A DNA stretch of 64,000 nt from Gammaproteobacteria bacterium (lineage in GTDB: Bacteria > Pseudomonadota > Gammaproteobacteria > Pseudomonadales > Azotimanducaceae), in the NCBI GenBank assembly GCA_026707735.1, contig JAPOWH010000008.1:21342-85341 (forward strand). Direction: 5' to 3'. Below, in pieces: positions 9,893 through 18,466 of this stretch. Numbering within the stretch: the first letter of the stretch is position 1; each line of letters starts with the position of its first letter. Position numbers and translations under genes: made by a program. The notes beneath the pieces are model-generated. The model saw only the letters and a program-made list of their open reading frames with translations, searched no databases and was not told the DNA's origin.

Positions 9893-10507
9893 CTAGTCGC
9901 CAATGAAACCCCCGTTCGACTCTCTGTGTCGACGACCCGAACTAAATTGAGCTTCCAAGAAGGACATTTGGTCCCCAAGTATGCGCCCTGAATTCGTCAG
10001 AGCCAAGTATTCAGGTAGGTTGGGCGTATACGGCAGCGCAATCAATTCCCAATCGCAATCTTCCAGCAACCTATTTCCCTTTCGATGATTGCACCTCTTG
10101 CAGGCGGCCACGACATTGTCCCACTGATCTAGTCCACCGAGGGACTTGGGAACCACGTGATCTCGAGTCAAGTTGGAATCTCGCTGTTTGAAACCACAAT
10201 ACATGCAAAAATTGTGATCCCGGGCAAAAAGAGCTCGATTAGTCAAGGGAGGCACGGTTTTGTAGCTAGAAAATATTTCGCCATCGCACGCAATAATGCT
10301 GTTCACGTCAATGATTGTTCGACTTCCATCGAGCCGCGAATAACCCCCACGAATCCTGAGAACTGATTCGCCCAAGGTCCACCGCACTATTTCTCGCGTG
10401 TAGAGACACACAGCGTTTTGCCAGCTAATCCAACCAATCGGTTGCCCAGCAATATTCAAACGCAAAATGCGCGGAACGCGTCTGAACTGATCTAGTGTGG
10501 CCAACAT
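9893..10507 (-). CDS. HNH endonuclease-domain protein
   Basis: A 204-residue protein with a compact HNH nuclease/zinc domain in its second half: CMYCGFKQ supplies the first zinc knuckle, LTRDHVVPKSLGG the catalytic D-H, WDNVVAACKRCNHRKGNR the N and the second zinc pair. The N-terminal half (for example PIGWISWQNAVCLYTREIV and GSRTIIDVNSIIAC) is the conserved leader of a stand-alone HNH family common in bacterial chromosomes, not a restriction-system enzyme. Its cellular role is not established. It is convergent with the M20 peptidase. A perfect 14-bp palindrome lies about 100 bases upstream. Confidence 0.82.
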   Translation of the reverse strand: MLATLDQFRRVPRILRLNIAGQPIGWISWQNAVCLYTREIVRWTLGESVLRIRGGYSRLDGSRTIIDVNSIIACDGEIFSSYKTVPPLTNRALFARDHNFCMYCGFKQRDSNLTRDHVVPKSLGGLDQWDNVVAACKRCNHRKGNRLLEDCDWELIALPYTPNLPEYLALTNSGRILGDQMSFLEAQFSSGRRHRESNGGFIGD

Positions 10508-10604
10508 TGTCCTGAATTGTGGTCTTTGCCTTTACCTTGCAGATCCAACGACTTTAGCAAGATTCCATAGTGTAAGGTTTTTTATAACAAGCAGGTGACC
10601 AGTC

Positions 10605-10618
10605 GACCACTAGTGGTC
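10605..10618. promoter_or_regulatory. Perfect 14-bp palindrome, possible operator
   Basis: GACCACTAGTGGTC reads the same on both strands. It sits between the stop of the dioxygenase gene (10631) and the start of the HNH gene (10507), both transcribed leftwards, so it is placed as a possible operator for the HNH gene. No T-run follows it on the minus strand, which argues against an intrinsic terminator. No regulator can be assigned. Confidence 0.35.
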
Positions 10619-10630
10619 AAACTTCGCTGG

Positions 10631-11527
10631 TTAGATCACCGCTTCAACTCGATTAGCTCGAACGTCAGGCATGGTAGGTGCAGACTCTGTCTCCGGTTCG
10701 CCCGCAATTCTGACATGTCGCAGCACACGAGGTTCCCCCGTATTGTAAGGACGGGCTCGATGCAGCACACATCGATTGTCCCAAATCGCCAGGTCTCCCG
10801 CCTGCCAACTGTGCTCGTAGATGCGTGGAGGCTGGCACGCAAAATCCAGTAACTCTCGGAGCAACGATTGTGCGTCGCTATCGTCCATTCCAGGGATGTG
10901 GTAGGCGTGGCGGCCAATATAAAGCGCTTGTCGACCAGTTTCCGGATGCGTCTTGACGAGGGGCCGCAGGGGCGCTCCCAAAGTATGGAATCCGTAGCTC
11001 GATCCGGTCTGGGCTATGTGTCCTATCTTCGACTGCGAGTAATAGAGAGAGTGCAGAGCAGACAGCTTCTCAATTCGTTTCTTCATTGGTTCCGACAGTT
11101 CGTGATACGCCGCCCGCATATCCGCCCAACCAGTGCCTCCTCCATTCTCCGGCATCCTCAATGCACTTAGGCACGAGGCCTTGGCTGAGAGGGGCATGTA
11201 TGAACTGTCTGTATGCCAACCCTCATTGCCGCGCAACAAACTCACAGAGAATGCCTTCTTGTCCAATACATCACCATCCTTTCGGACGTTAGAAATCATC
11301 ACGGCCTTTAGTGTCTTTGAGGGATCCAAATACTCGATACTGCCAAATCGCTCGCAAAAATTTATCTGCACTTCTTTTGAGGCATGCTGATTCGGAAAAA
11401 TCAACACTCCGAATTCGAGGAATGCTTCCTTGATACGAAATGCATCGTCGTCAGATAGACTGTCAAGGCTTACGCCCGTAACGTATGCACCCAGCGTTGC
11501 GCTGGTTGCTTCTAATCTCAAAGACAT
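10631..11527 (-). CDS. TauD/TfdA-family Fe(II)/2-oxoglutarate dioxygenase
   Basis: A non-haem iron, 2-oxoglutarate-dependent oxygenase. The facial triad is visible: H105 and D107 in GWHTDSSYMPLSAKAS and the distal histidine in WDNRCVLHRARPYN, with the 2-oxoglutarate-binding arginine in the following LRHVRIAGE. Length 298 is typical of taurine, alkylsulfatase and 2,4-D dioxygenases. The substrate cannot be read from sequence. No sulfonate transporter or ssu/tau genes are nearby, so a taurine role is not supported; a herbicide-like or alkyl sulfate substrate is equally possible. It is divergent from the SPOR lipoprotein gene across a ~300-base gap. Confidence 0.82.
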   Translation of the reverse strand: MSLRLEATSATLGAYVTGVSLDSLSDDDAFRIKEAFLEFGVLIFPNQHASKEVQINFCERFGSIEYLDPSKTLKAVMISNVRKDGDVLDKKAFSVSLLRGNEGWHTDSSYMPLSAKASCLSALRMPENGGGTGWADMRAAYHELSEPMKKRIEKLSALHSLYYSQSKIGHIAQTGSSYGFHTLGAPLRPLVKTHPETGRQALYIGRHAYHIPGMDDSDAQSLLRELLDFACQPPRIYEHSWQAGDLAIWDNRCVLHRARPYNTGEPRVLRHVRIAGEPETESAPTMPDVRANRVEAVI

Positions 11528-11830
11528 CTAAAGAATCCCAATTCAATCGTTCTTGGACAACGCTACGCAGCAAAACCTACATTATGGCCCAATTGCCATT
11601 GTGTCAACACTCGTCGGTGGGTACCAGCCTATTTACGGATATTCGAAACAATCCGCATCAATTGACTACGAGGATCGGACTTTACGCTAAAGCCCCGGTT
11701 GGGGTAGCACAACAGTGCAATGGTTAGCCTCTTCTCTACTAACAAATCGGATCAAGTGTGAAGCTCTACGCCAAAAGTGCTAATATTGCTTACTGACTTA
11801 TCTCAACATGGATGTTTACGAGGTAATCCC
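11528..11830. other. Divergent intergenic region
   Basis: Region between the leftward dioxygenase and the rightward SPOR lipoprotein gene. It must hold both promoters. I see no sound -35/-10 pair, no RNA gene and no convincing reading frame. The sequence GAGGTAATCCC just before 11831 is a good ribosome-binding site for the SPOR gene and decides its start. Confidence 0.4.
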
Positions 11831-12556
11831 ATGAAAAAGCTTCAGTGGCTTGTCATAGCCCTTCTAGCCGTTTCACTCTCCAGCTGCGCGATGTTTCGCC
11901 AGGTTCCACCCGATCAATTCCACTCTCCGACCGCTGGTGCCAAGGGCGAGTGGGAGTGCACTGGCAGTAAAGCCAACGGCGACTGGGATTGTCAGCGAGC
12001 ATCGGACGAGGAGGAAGCTTCCTTTGCTGTTTCCGAACCGGACGCCGGTGATGTGGCAATGCCCGCGGTCTACACTGACGAAACGCCCACCAATTCATTG
12101 CAGCAGGTACCCGTAAGAGTACATAGGTACGAACCTCCAGGGACTGGCACGATTCAGGAAACAATTGCCCAATCAGGGGCGACCTCAAATGCACGAGGGG
12201 ACGAACCAGAATATCTGTGGCTGTCCCATCGACCAGATGCACCAACATTAATCGAGAATTTGCCGGACACGTTCTATGCCGTTCAGCTTGCGGCATTTAG
12301 CGACATGCAAAAGGCAAACAATTATGCTAGCAATGCATCCTGGTTGGTCGAACCACGTGGCGTCAAGACCGCATCTGGCGGAAAAACCTACTACGTGATC
12401 TTGCTCGGGATATATGAGACTCGAACCCGTGCCGAACGGGCCGTTAGCAGTATTTCCAAGCATATTGGTTCGGACAAGCCGTGGATTCGGTCCATGACGT
12501 CGCTCAAGCCAGCTATCCGTGCCGCGAACGGAAGCGGCGGAGGCGACCGGCTCTAA
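11831..12556 (+). CDS. SPOR-domain lipoprotein
   Basis: A 241-residue envelope protein. It starts with a lipoprotein signal (MKKLQWLVIALLAVSLSSCA) whose LSSC lipobox would be lipidated at the cysteine. A low-complexity, acidic linker follows, and the last ~80 residues form a SPOR domain (FYAVQLAAFSDMQKANNYA, then GKTYYVILLGIYETRTRAE). SPOR domains bind glycan strands lacking stem peptides at division septa, so this protein probably sits in the periplasm at the septum or takes part in cell-wall remodelling. The start at 11831 is preceded by GAGGTAATCCC; an upstream in-frame codon at 11777 would add a non-signal leader and is rejected. Confidence 0.85.
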   Translation: MKKLQWLVIALLAVSLSSCAMFRQVPPDQFHSPTAGAKGEWECTGSKANGDWDCQRASDEEEASFAVSEPDAGDVAMPAVYTDETPTNSLQQVPVRVHRYEPPGTGTIQETIAQSGATSNARGDEPEYLWLSHRPDAPTLIENLPDTFYAVQLAAFSDMQKANNYASNASWLVEPRGVKTASGGKTYYVILLGIYETRTRAERAVSSISKHIGSDKPWIRSMTSLKPAIRAANGSGGGDRL

Positions 12557-12638
12557 CGAATCTCACTGCTAGATCTTGCCACCGTTCCCATGTGAGAGAT
12601 GTGCGCGGACGCGGCAGACTGCTGTTGTGCGTTCGTGC

Positions 12639-13250
12639 TCAGGAATTAGTTGCACGCGTTGCTGGTCGGTCCATGCAACGCGTCAACCAATCGTCTAGGC
12701 TGGGTAGATGGGACATGGGCAGATTCGCCATGCGAGCCCAAGCGAAGACGCTGGCCACGTTTAAGTCTGCCACAGAAAACTCGTCTCCCAATAGATAGGT
12801 ACTCTTTGCGAGTTCCCCGTTCAAGACAGTAAATGGTCTGTCAAGTTGCTCTTGAATCTGGGCGGCACGTTGATCATCCTTTGTAGCTCCCAGGATGCCT
12901 AGTGTGTAGCGAAGGCAATCGAGCAAGTGCGAATCCACAGAAGTCATAACCCAAAACGACCACTGCCAAGCAAGAGCTTCCTGTTCCAGAGACTTTGGCG
13001 CCAGGCAATCGTATTTCCGCGCAAGGTACAGGTTGATGGCCATCGACTCATGAAGTACAAATCCTTCTTGGTCGATTACTGGAACCTTCCCCATCGGATT
13101 CAAGGACAGCAATAGGCTGCGTTCCTCATCAGATGAAAAAATGCGTCCGTCGTGAACATATCTGACGCCCTTTGCAATCCGAAGCTCTTCGGCCATCCAT
13201 AGCGTTCGAAATGTTCGACTCTGTGCGTAGCCGTAGATAGTTAGAGACAC
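12639..13250 (-). CDS. Glutathione S-transferase family protein
   Basis: A 203-residue protein with the two-domain GST fold: a thioredoxin-like N-terminus (LTIYGYAQSRTFRTLWMAEEL) containing the G-site region NPMGKVPVIDQEGFVLHESMAI, where the cis-proline and the E-S pair that grips the glutathione gamma-glutamyl group are visible, then an all-helical C-terminal domain with LLGDEFSVADLNVASVFAW, the usual N-capping box. It resembles the small bacterial GSTs used in detoxification or dehalogenation. Its substrate is not evident. It may be co-transcribed with the peroxiredoxin immediately upstream on the same strand (76-base gap). Confidence 0.85.
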   Translation of the reverse strand: MSLTIYGYAQSRTFRTLWMAEELRIAKGVRYVHDGRIFSSDEERSLLLSLNPMGKVPVIDQEGFVLHESMAINLYLARKYDCLAPKSLEQEALAWQWSFWVMTSVDSHLLDCLRYTLGILGATKDDQRAAQIQEQLDRPFTVLNGELAKSTYLLGDEFSVADLNVASVFAWARMANLPMSHLPSLDDWLTRCMDRPATRATNS

Positions 13251-13326
13251 GATTGCGCGATTGATCCTTGTTCCAAGCGTCTTGTACTACACGAATCGCA
13301 TTGGCGCCAACAATACTTGAATCAAG

Positions 13327-13806
13327 CTAGAGTGCTTCTAAGATGGATTCCGCTTTGCTGACGTCGAACTTTCCGGGTCCTTCCACTGCCAGTTTTGTTA
13401 CCACGCCATCGTCGACAATCATTGCATATCGTTCAGAGCGTTTCCCAAGACCAAAGCCGCTCCCATCCAAGACAAGTCCTAAGGCTTCGGTAAAGGTACC
13501 ATTGCCATCTCCCGCCATGATGATGGCGTCTGCATCGCGGTCTCTTCCCCATGCATCCATTACAAAGGCGTCGTTCACGGCTACACAAACAATGTCAGAA
13601 ACGCCTTTTGACTTGATCTCCTCAGCGTGACGAACGAATCCGGGCAAGTGGTGCTCTGAACAAGTTGGCGTAAACGCGCCTGGCACCGCAAAGATTACGA
13701 CTTTCTTGCCAGCTGTGAGCTCCGCAACGGATACTGCCTGAGGCCGACCATCTCTCATCACATGCAGGTCCGCATCTGGCAGACGATCACCTTCTTCAAT
13801 CGACAT
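13327..13806 (-). CDS. Peroxiredoxin of the Prx5/AhpE-like type
   Basis: A thiol peroxidase that reduces hydrogen peroxide and organic hydroperoxides. The active-site motif is PGAFTPTCSEHHLPGF with the peroxidatic cysteine at residue 49; the supporting threonine in PTC is conserved. A further cysteine in VCVAVNDAFVMDAWG could act in resolving. Length 159 is normal for the atypical Prx5 group that uses glutathione or glutaredoxin as reductant. The start ATG follows GAGGAAGAAAA, a good ribosome-binding site. The GST gene lies directly downstream on the same strand, which fits a glutathione-linked stress pair. Confidence 0.88.
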   Translation of the reverse strand: MSIEEGDRLPDADLHVMRDGRPQAVSVAELTAGKKVVIFAVPGAFTPTCSEHHLPGFVRHAEEIKSKGVSDIVCVAVNDAFVMDAWGRDRDADAIIMAGDGNGTFTEALGLVLDGSGFGLGKRSERYAMIVDDGVVTKLAVEGPGKFDVSKAESILEAL

Positions 13807-13972
13807 TTTTCTTCCTCAACCAAAATTCAAAATTGGACATTTGGGTCGTCTGGCATTGCCTCGGTACAAGTATGCGTGCAATAGGCAACCAGATTCCGCA
13901 ATATCTATGATTATGCCAAGACATGCAACCTACACCTATCCTACGGGTGCACGATTGGTCTCTCTCTCATTT

Positions 13973-15055
13973 TCACACGCTGGGAAATTCGTGCTCTATG
14001 TCGAGTTGCTCAGTCATGTTGCGGAACCACTGAATAACTTCTGGATGGTAGGGAATTCCATTCGCCATCCGATCAATTTCGGCTTCGTGCTCTACGATCC
14101 CGGGATAGATGACTCGATCCTCGCCCGGTGCAGTTCGGCAATCTAGCAAAGCCCGTAGGTACTCATCCATGTCGTTCCTGAATGTGTCCAGCTCGGTAAA
14201 TCTGCTTATGTCCAGCGCCATGAAGTAATGTCCCACACCGCGACGACGAAAAGGGCCTCCACCTGTGCCAAGTAGCACGCCGCAAAGAACTTCGATCATC
14301 ATTGAAAGGCCGAATCCCTTGTGTGAGCCGATTTCGCGAGTAGCACCTAGAGGCAACATCATGAAGTCCTGCGGCACTTGAGACTCAGCCATGATGGGTG
14401 TGCCATCCGAGTCAGTGATCCAACCAGGCAGCACGTTTCCACCTACCCGCTTGAGCAGCTCGATCTTATTGCCAGCGACACTGCTCATCGAAGCATCAAA
14501 AATGAATGGAGCCTCCTTATTGGATGGCACCCCTATTCCGATAGGATTCAATCCTAATAGGCGTTCTGCTCCGTGAGTCGGGGCAACCAACACTCCTCCC
14601 GCAGTCATCGAGATGCCCACCATGTCATTGTCAAGACCAATGTGAGCATAGTAGGCACACGCACCGTAGTGCCTTCCGTTGTAGGCGGTGACTACAGCAG
14701 TTCCTGTGTCCCTTGCCCGGTCGCAGGCAGCTTGCATCATTTCGCGACTCTGCGCCAGTCCAAGTCCCCTGTCGCAGTCGTATGAAATTGCAGCGACATG
14801 GTCCAGCGTACGAGTCAACTTTGGAGTTGGATTTATCTGGCCAGCACGAAACCCCGCGACATATGCGCGCATCATGTTTGAGACACCGTGCGAGTCGATG
14901 CCGCGGATGTCCGCATACATGAGGACATCCGCGGCGGCTTTGGCGTCTTCATCTGGCATCTCAAATGCCTTGAATATTCCTTCGACGGCGTTGCGCATGA
15001 CGCTCTGGTCAACGCGAACCGCGATTTCATCGGGTACCTTGAATCTATCAAGCAT
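13973..15055 (-). CDS. Ldh2-family (malate/L-lactate/ureidoglycolate type) dehydrogenase
   Basis: An NAD(P)-dependent 2-hydroxyacid dehydrogenase of the Ldh2/MDH2 fold, distinct from Rossmann-type lactate dehydrogenases. Family signatures: DVLMYADIRGIDSHGVSN near the N-terminus, with the catalytic histidine in DSHG; YNGRHYGACAYYAHIG; the stretch TAGGVLVAPTHGAERLLGLNPIGIG; and SHKGFGLSMMIEVLCGVLLG. The start at 15055 (MLDRFKVPDE) is chosen because AAGGAG lies seven bases before it; an in-frame start at 15103 would add a 16-residue tail unlike the family. The substrate (malate, lactate, sulfolactate, ureidoglycolate or similar) cannot be decided from sequence. Confidence 0.86.
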   Translation of the reverse strand: MLDRFKVPDEIAVRVDQSVMRNAVEGIFKAFEMPDEDAKAAADVLMYADIRGIDSHGVSNMMRAYVAGFRAGQINPTPKLTRTLDHVAAISYDCDRGLGLAQSREMMQAACDRARDTGTAVVTAYNGRHYGACAYYAHIGLDNDMVGISMTAGGVLVAPTHGAERLLGLNPIGIGVPSNKEAPFIFDASMSSVAGNKIELLKRVGGNVLPGWITDSDGTPIMAESQVPQDFMMLPLGATREIGSHKGFGLSMMIEVLCGVLLGTGGGPFRRRGVGHYFMALDISRFTELDTFRNDMDEYLRALLDCRTAPGEDRVIYPGIVEHEAEIDRMANGIPYHPEVIQWFRNMTEQLDIEHEFPSV

Positions 15056-15152
15056 TTGTCGCTCCTTGGACTCTACAGGTCTCTCAAATTCGGGCTCTTG
15101 CATCTATCAGCCCATTGATCGACCCAGAATTTCACTTTCTCGCTATGAGTAA

Positions 15153-16037
15153 TCAATTTTTCTGCATGGTTTTTGGCACGTCTCGCAACCAATCTGTTAA
15201 TGCCTTAGCGACTTCGGTCGGAGCATCTTCCGGCACGAAGTGCCCGGCATTGACGGTTATTTCAGTTTGATTGGCCCAGCTCCTGCAGAACTCGCGTTGC
15301 GATCCTGTTAGGATCGCGCCAGGCGCGGCATTTATGAAAAGTTTTGGTACCACGCTTGAGCGTAGCCAATCAGAATAGCGATCTGCAATTTCGCACACGT
15401 CTGAAGGGGCTCCTTCTATTGGAATCTGTCTTGGCCAGGTCAACGTTGGACGCCGGGCCTCACCGTTGCGTAAGAAGGGTCGACGATACTCATCCATCAC
15501 CTCGGGCGCAAGGGTGCTCAACACAGAGCCAGGAAGCACACGTTCGACAAAGAGGTTTTTCTCAAGAATCATTTCCTCGCCAGCTTCAGATCGGAATCCC
15601 TGAAATATCCGTCGCGCCTCTACGGGCCACTCATCCCAAGTCAGCTGCCTAACCAATGCTTCCATATAGCAAATGCCTCGGACTTGCCGTGGATGAATAT
15701 GGCACCAATGAAATGCCAAAGCCGATCCCCAATCGTGAACGACAAACACGACTTTCTGGCGTCCCACGAGCTTGTTCAACGCCAGTTCGAAATAGTGAAA
15801 TTGCTCCTGAAATCCATAACTTGATGCTGTGGATTTGGCTAGCTTGTCAGAATCGCCCATGCCGAGCAGATCCAAGGCTATGCAACGGAACTGATTAGCC
15901 AATGCAGGCATGATTTTGCGCCATAGATAGCTAGAAGTTGGGTTGCCATGTTGAAAGACAACGGGCATTCCGTCGCCGATTTCGACATACGCAATGTTCA
16001 CTCCTCCCACTTCAACGAATTTCTTGGGAAACCGCAT
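15153..16037 (-). CDS. Haloalkane dehalogenase-like alpha/beta hydrolase
   Basis: An alpha/beta hydrolase with the residues of haloalkane dehalogenases. Counting from the ATG at 16037: the oxyanion/halide asparagine N32 in FQHGNPTSSYLW, the nucleophile D102 with halide-binding tryptophan W103 in VFVVHDWGSALAF, the acid glutamate in GICYMEALVRQ, and the catalytic histidine in NAGHFVPEDAP. These match the DhaA/LinB pattern (D-E-H triad, N and W halide clamp), so hydrolytic removal of chloride or bromide from haloalkanes is the best guess. At 294 residues it has the normal length; in-frame upstream codons to 16115 are probably untranslated. It sits between an Ldh2-type dehydrogenase and, further on, a broken alkane-hydroxylase-like P450. 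Confidence 0.83.
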   Translation of the reverse strand: MRFPKKFVEVGGVNIAYVEIGDGMPVVFQHGNPTSSYLWRKIMPALANQFRCIALDLLGMGDSDKLAKSTASSYGFQEQFHYFELALNKLVGRQKVVFVVHDWGSALAFHWCHIHPRQVRGICYMEALVRQLTWDEWPVEARRIFQGFRSEAGEEMILEKNLFVERVLPGSVLSTLAPEVMDEYRRPFLRNGEARRPTLTWPRQIPIEGAPSDVCEIADRYSDWLRSSVVPKLFINAAPGAILTGSQREFCRSWANQTEITVNAGHFVPEDAPTEVAKALTDWLRDVPKTMQKN

Positions 16038-16285
16038 CAATCGATCGTCTGCTGCTCGAATTCTGCACATGATTGTAGGGAGGAGTCCTTGTCTGATCGG
16101 TTCTGCACAGGCCATTGGATAGAGAAGCCTAGAGCTACTAGTTCAATCTTGTCGTCAAGCTCACCTTTCATGCAGGTGTCCCGCATTGCTGACAAGACGC
16201 ATTGAATTAAGTCCTCAATTTTGTTAGATCTCCACATGTTCCGGGATCCAATGGCGTGCTACGCATGTAGGTTAGCCTAGGGCCG

Positions 16286-16915
16286 GTGAGTAGACTGCGC
16301 TACACTAGCAAAGAGTTTCCTTGGAGCGCTTTCTTGGCATTTACATTCCACTTCGTAAAGGGCTCGCAACCATACCCGCGAATCTACGACGAAATTTCCC
16401 TAGACAACAGAGCTGCGCTTGCTCCTGCACAATTGTGGGGAGCTTTCTACGGTTTGTTCGGCCTAGGGTCCAACGAGCTCATTGTCATGTCAGTCGGTGA
16501 CAATGCAGGAGCGCACACCGTTCTGGACGCAATGGAGACTACCAGAGTGATTCGGTCCATTAACCTTGAGCCTACTGTGCGACCTTCTAACGAACAGCCC
16601 GTGACCAAGAGTGGTCTCTATGTGTTCAGGTTCTTTGGCGTGCATAGCAAGGACATCGATAAGATCGCGCAGCTCTCCAAGGAAGCTTGGACGTACTTTG
16701 AGGACTCCACCAGTTACAAAGCGGAACCACAAGGCTTGTTCTGCGAAACCGATCGGCAAAAGGAACACGGTCTAATGCTGCTTGTCACTTGGTATGACGG
16801 ACTCAATTCCTGGCAGGTTTCTCGTCGCCCCGCCCCCGAAGCAACAAGGAACTTTCGACAACGAGCTGCATTGACCACATTTACCAAGCCGTTTGCTACG
16901 CGGCTGATCGTGTGA
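16286..16915 (+). CDS. Hypothetical protein, possibly NIPSNAP-like alpha-beta barrel
   Basis: A 209-residue soluble protein beginning at a GTG. The middle (GLYVFRFFGVHSKDIDKIAQ ... EAWTYFEDSTSYKAEPQG ... LMLLVTWYDGLNSWQVS) has the alternating strand and helix pattern of a dimeric alpha-beta barrel such as the NIPSNAP family, but no decisive motif is present. An internal N-terminal half repeats a similar pattern (LIVMSVGDNAGAHTVLDAMETT). It is convergent with the P450 remnant. Function unknown. Confidence 0.55.
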   Translation: MSRLRYTSKEFPWSAFLAFTFHFVKGSQPYPRIYDEISLDNRAALAPAQLWGAFYGLFGLGSNELIVMSVGDNAGAHTVLDAMETTRVIRSINLEPTVRPSNEQPVTKSGLYVFRFFGVHSKDIDKIAQLSKEAWTYFEDSTSYKAEPQGLFCETDRQKEHGLMLLVTWYDGLNSWQVSRRPAPEATRNFRQRAALTTFTKPFATRLIV

Positions 16916-17006
16916 TCGTAGCTAGTGGTTTAGCGTACTTGGACCAAGACGGCAACATCGCCGCACGACAAAGATAGGCTTGCGAACTAAGGCAAAGACG
17001 TCCGGG

Positions 17007-18346
17007 CTAGAACCTTGGACGTAGCTTCACGGGCAAATGCTTGATGCTATGGAGGAAGTTGGACCAAACGTAGACTGGGTCTCCTACAACCTCAACCTGT
17101 GCAAACCGCTTGTGGATTTCTTCCCATAGAACGCGCAATTGCATCTCTGCCAGCCTGTAGCCAAGGCATCGATGAATGCCAATCCCAAATCCCAAGTGCT
17201 TACGAGCATTCTCGCGATCAATTTGAAAGACATTTGCGTTGGGAATCGCGTCTTCGTCACGATTGCCGGATATGTACCACAGCGCGAACCTGTCCCCTTG
17301 TTTGATTGACTTTCCGCGAAATTCGCAGTCCTGCGTCGCGGTCCTCGCCATGTGGGCGATTGGAATCGCACTATTTCTGACACCATGTTGGGGATCAAAT
17401 TGGGATCTTCCAGCAGCTTTTGGTACTCCTCTGGAAACTGATTGAGGAAGAGAACGCCACCGGAGATCGAATTACGCGTTGTGTCGTTGCCCCCCACGAT
17501 CAACAGAAGCAGGTTTCCTAACAACTCGTTCGGCGGCATGTTTCGCGTTGCTTCGCCGTGCGCCAGCATTGAAATGAGGTCGTTCCCGACTTGCTTTTCT
17601 TTCTTGCGCGCTTCGAAAACTTCTGAAAAATATGCGTGGCACTTCCAAAGTTCCTCGAACGCAAGCCCAACAGACTTGAACGCAAGTGGATTGGACATGT
17701 TTTGGACAGTGTCTGACCAATGAATGAGAAGATTGCGGTCCTCTTGGGGAATGTCAAATAACGTCGCCAACATCCGACCCGTCAAATCGATCGAAACATT
17801 CGGCACCCAGTCAAACTCCTCGTTCAGGGGCAACCCATCGAGAATCTCCGCGGCACGCTCCCGGATTACAGGTTCCAGCAGTTGCAATGGACGTTGCAAG
17901 AACAAAGGCTGAACCACACCGCGTTGCTCCCCGTGCTTAGGTGGATCCATCATGATGAACATCGGCAAATTGAATTTTGGATCCGGTTGATCGGAGTCGT
18001 AGGGCTGACCTCCAATTTGAATCCCGCCGTATCTCTGCTCAGAAGAGAAAAGGTCGTAGCGCTTCTCCATTTCAACGATATCGTTGTATTTCGTAACCGA
18101 CCAATGGGCACCGTACATTCCACCCGGGCAAAAATGCAGCGGATCTTCCTTTCGCAGTCGTTCAAAGTACGGAAAAATTGTGTCGGACTCGAAAAGACTG
18201 GGATGAGAAGGATCCAGCTGATCCAAGGGTATTTCGTAGGGATCTCGATGTGGATCTATTGCAAACTCAGCTTTGATCTCCTCGTTGGAGGTTGCAAATC
18301 GTTCGTTGATGGGTGCTTGATAGTCGCGGGTATGTATTTCGCTCAT
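17007..18346 (-). pseudogene. CYP153-like cytochrome P450, frameshifted
   Basis: A P450 that in intact form would hydroxylate n-alkanes or fatty chains with a ferredoxin and reductase. From the ATG at 18346 the frame runs through LPMFIMMDPPKHGEQR, FDWVPNVSIDLTGRMLATLF, NDLISMLAHGEATRNMP and the I-helix VGGNDTTRNSISGG; these phrases match the CYP153 family as I remember it. After NMVSEIVRFQSP the frame is lost (minus strand, about base 17354). The remainder continues in another frame from HMARTATQDCEF to the haem ligand FGIGIHRCLGYRLAE and ends at 17007. Family sequences have about two extra residues here (as in TPLAHM), which would fit a 7-base deletion. It is either a pseudogene or a sequencing error; the single-frame reading 17084-18346 would lack the haem cysteine. 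No ferredoxin gene is adjacent. Confidence 0.82.
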
Positions 18347-18466
18347 GGTTTGTATTCAGTTTCAGATAATGGTTCTACAGCTTATTGCCCAGTTAATTGA
18401 ACGCAATTCGATGGTATCACGGGAACGAAACTGTCCTTGCTGACCCGCACAGACACTGGGCTCAAC

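Noticed and set aside
16037..16237. A short frame upstream of the haloalkane dehalogenase
   Set aside because: No start signal or motif; it only overlaps the leader region of the dehalogenase.
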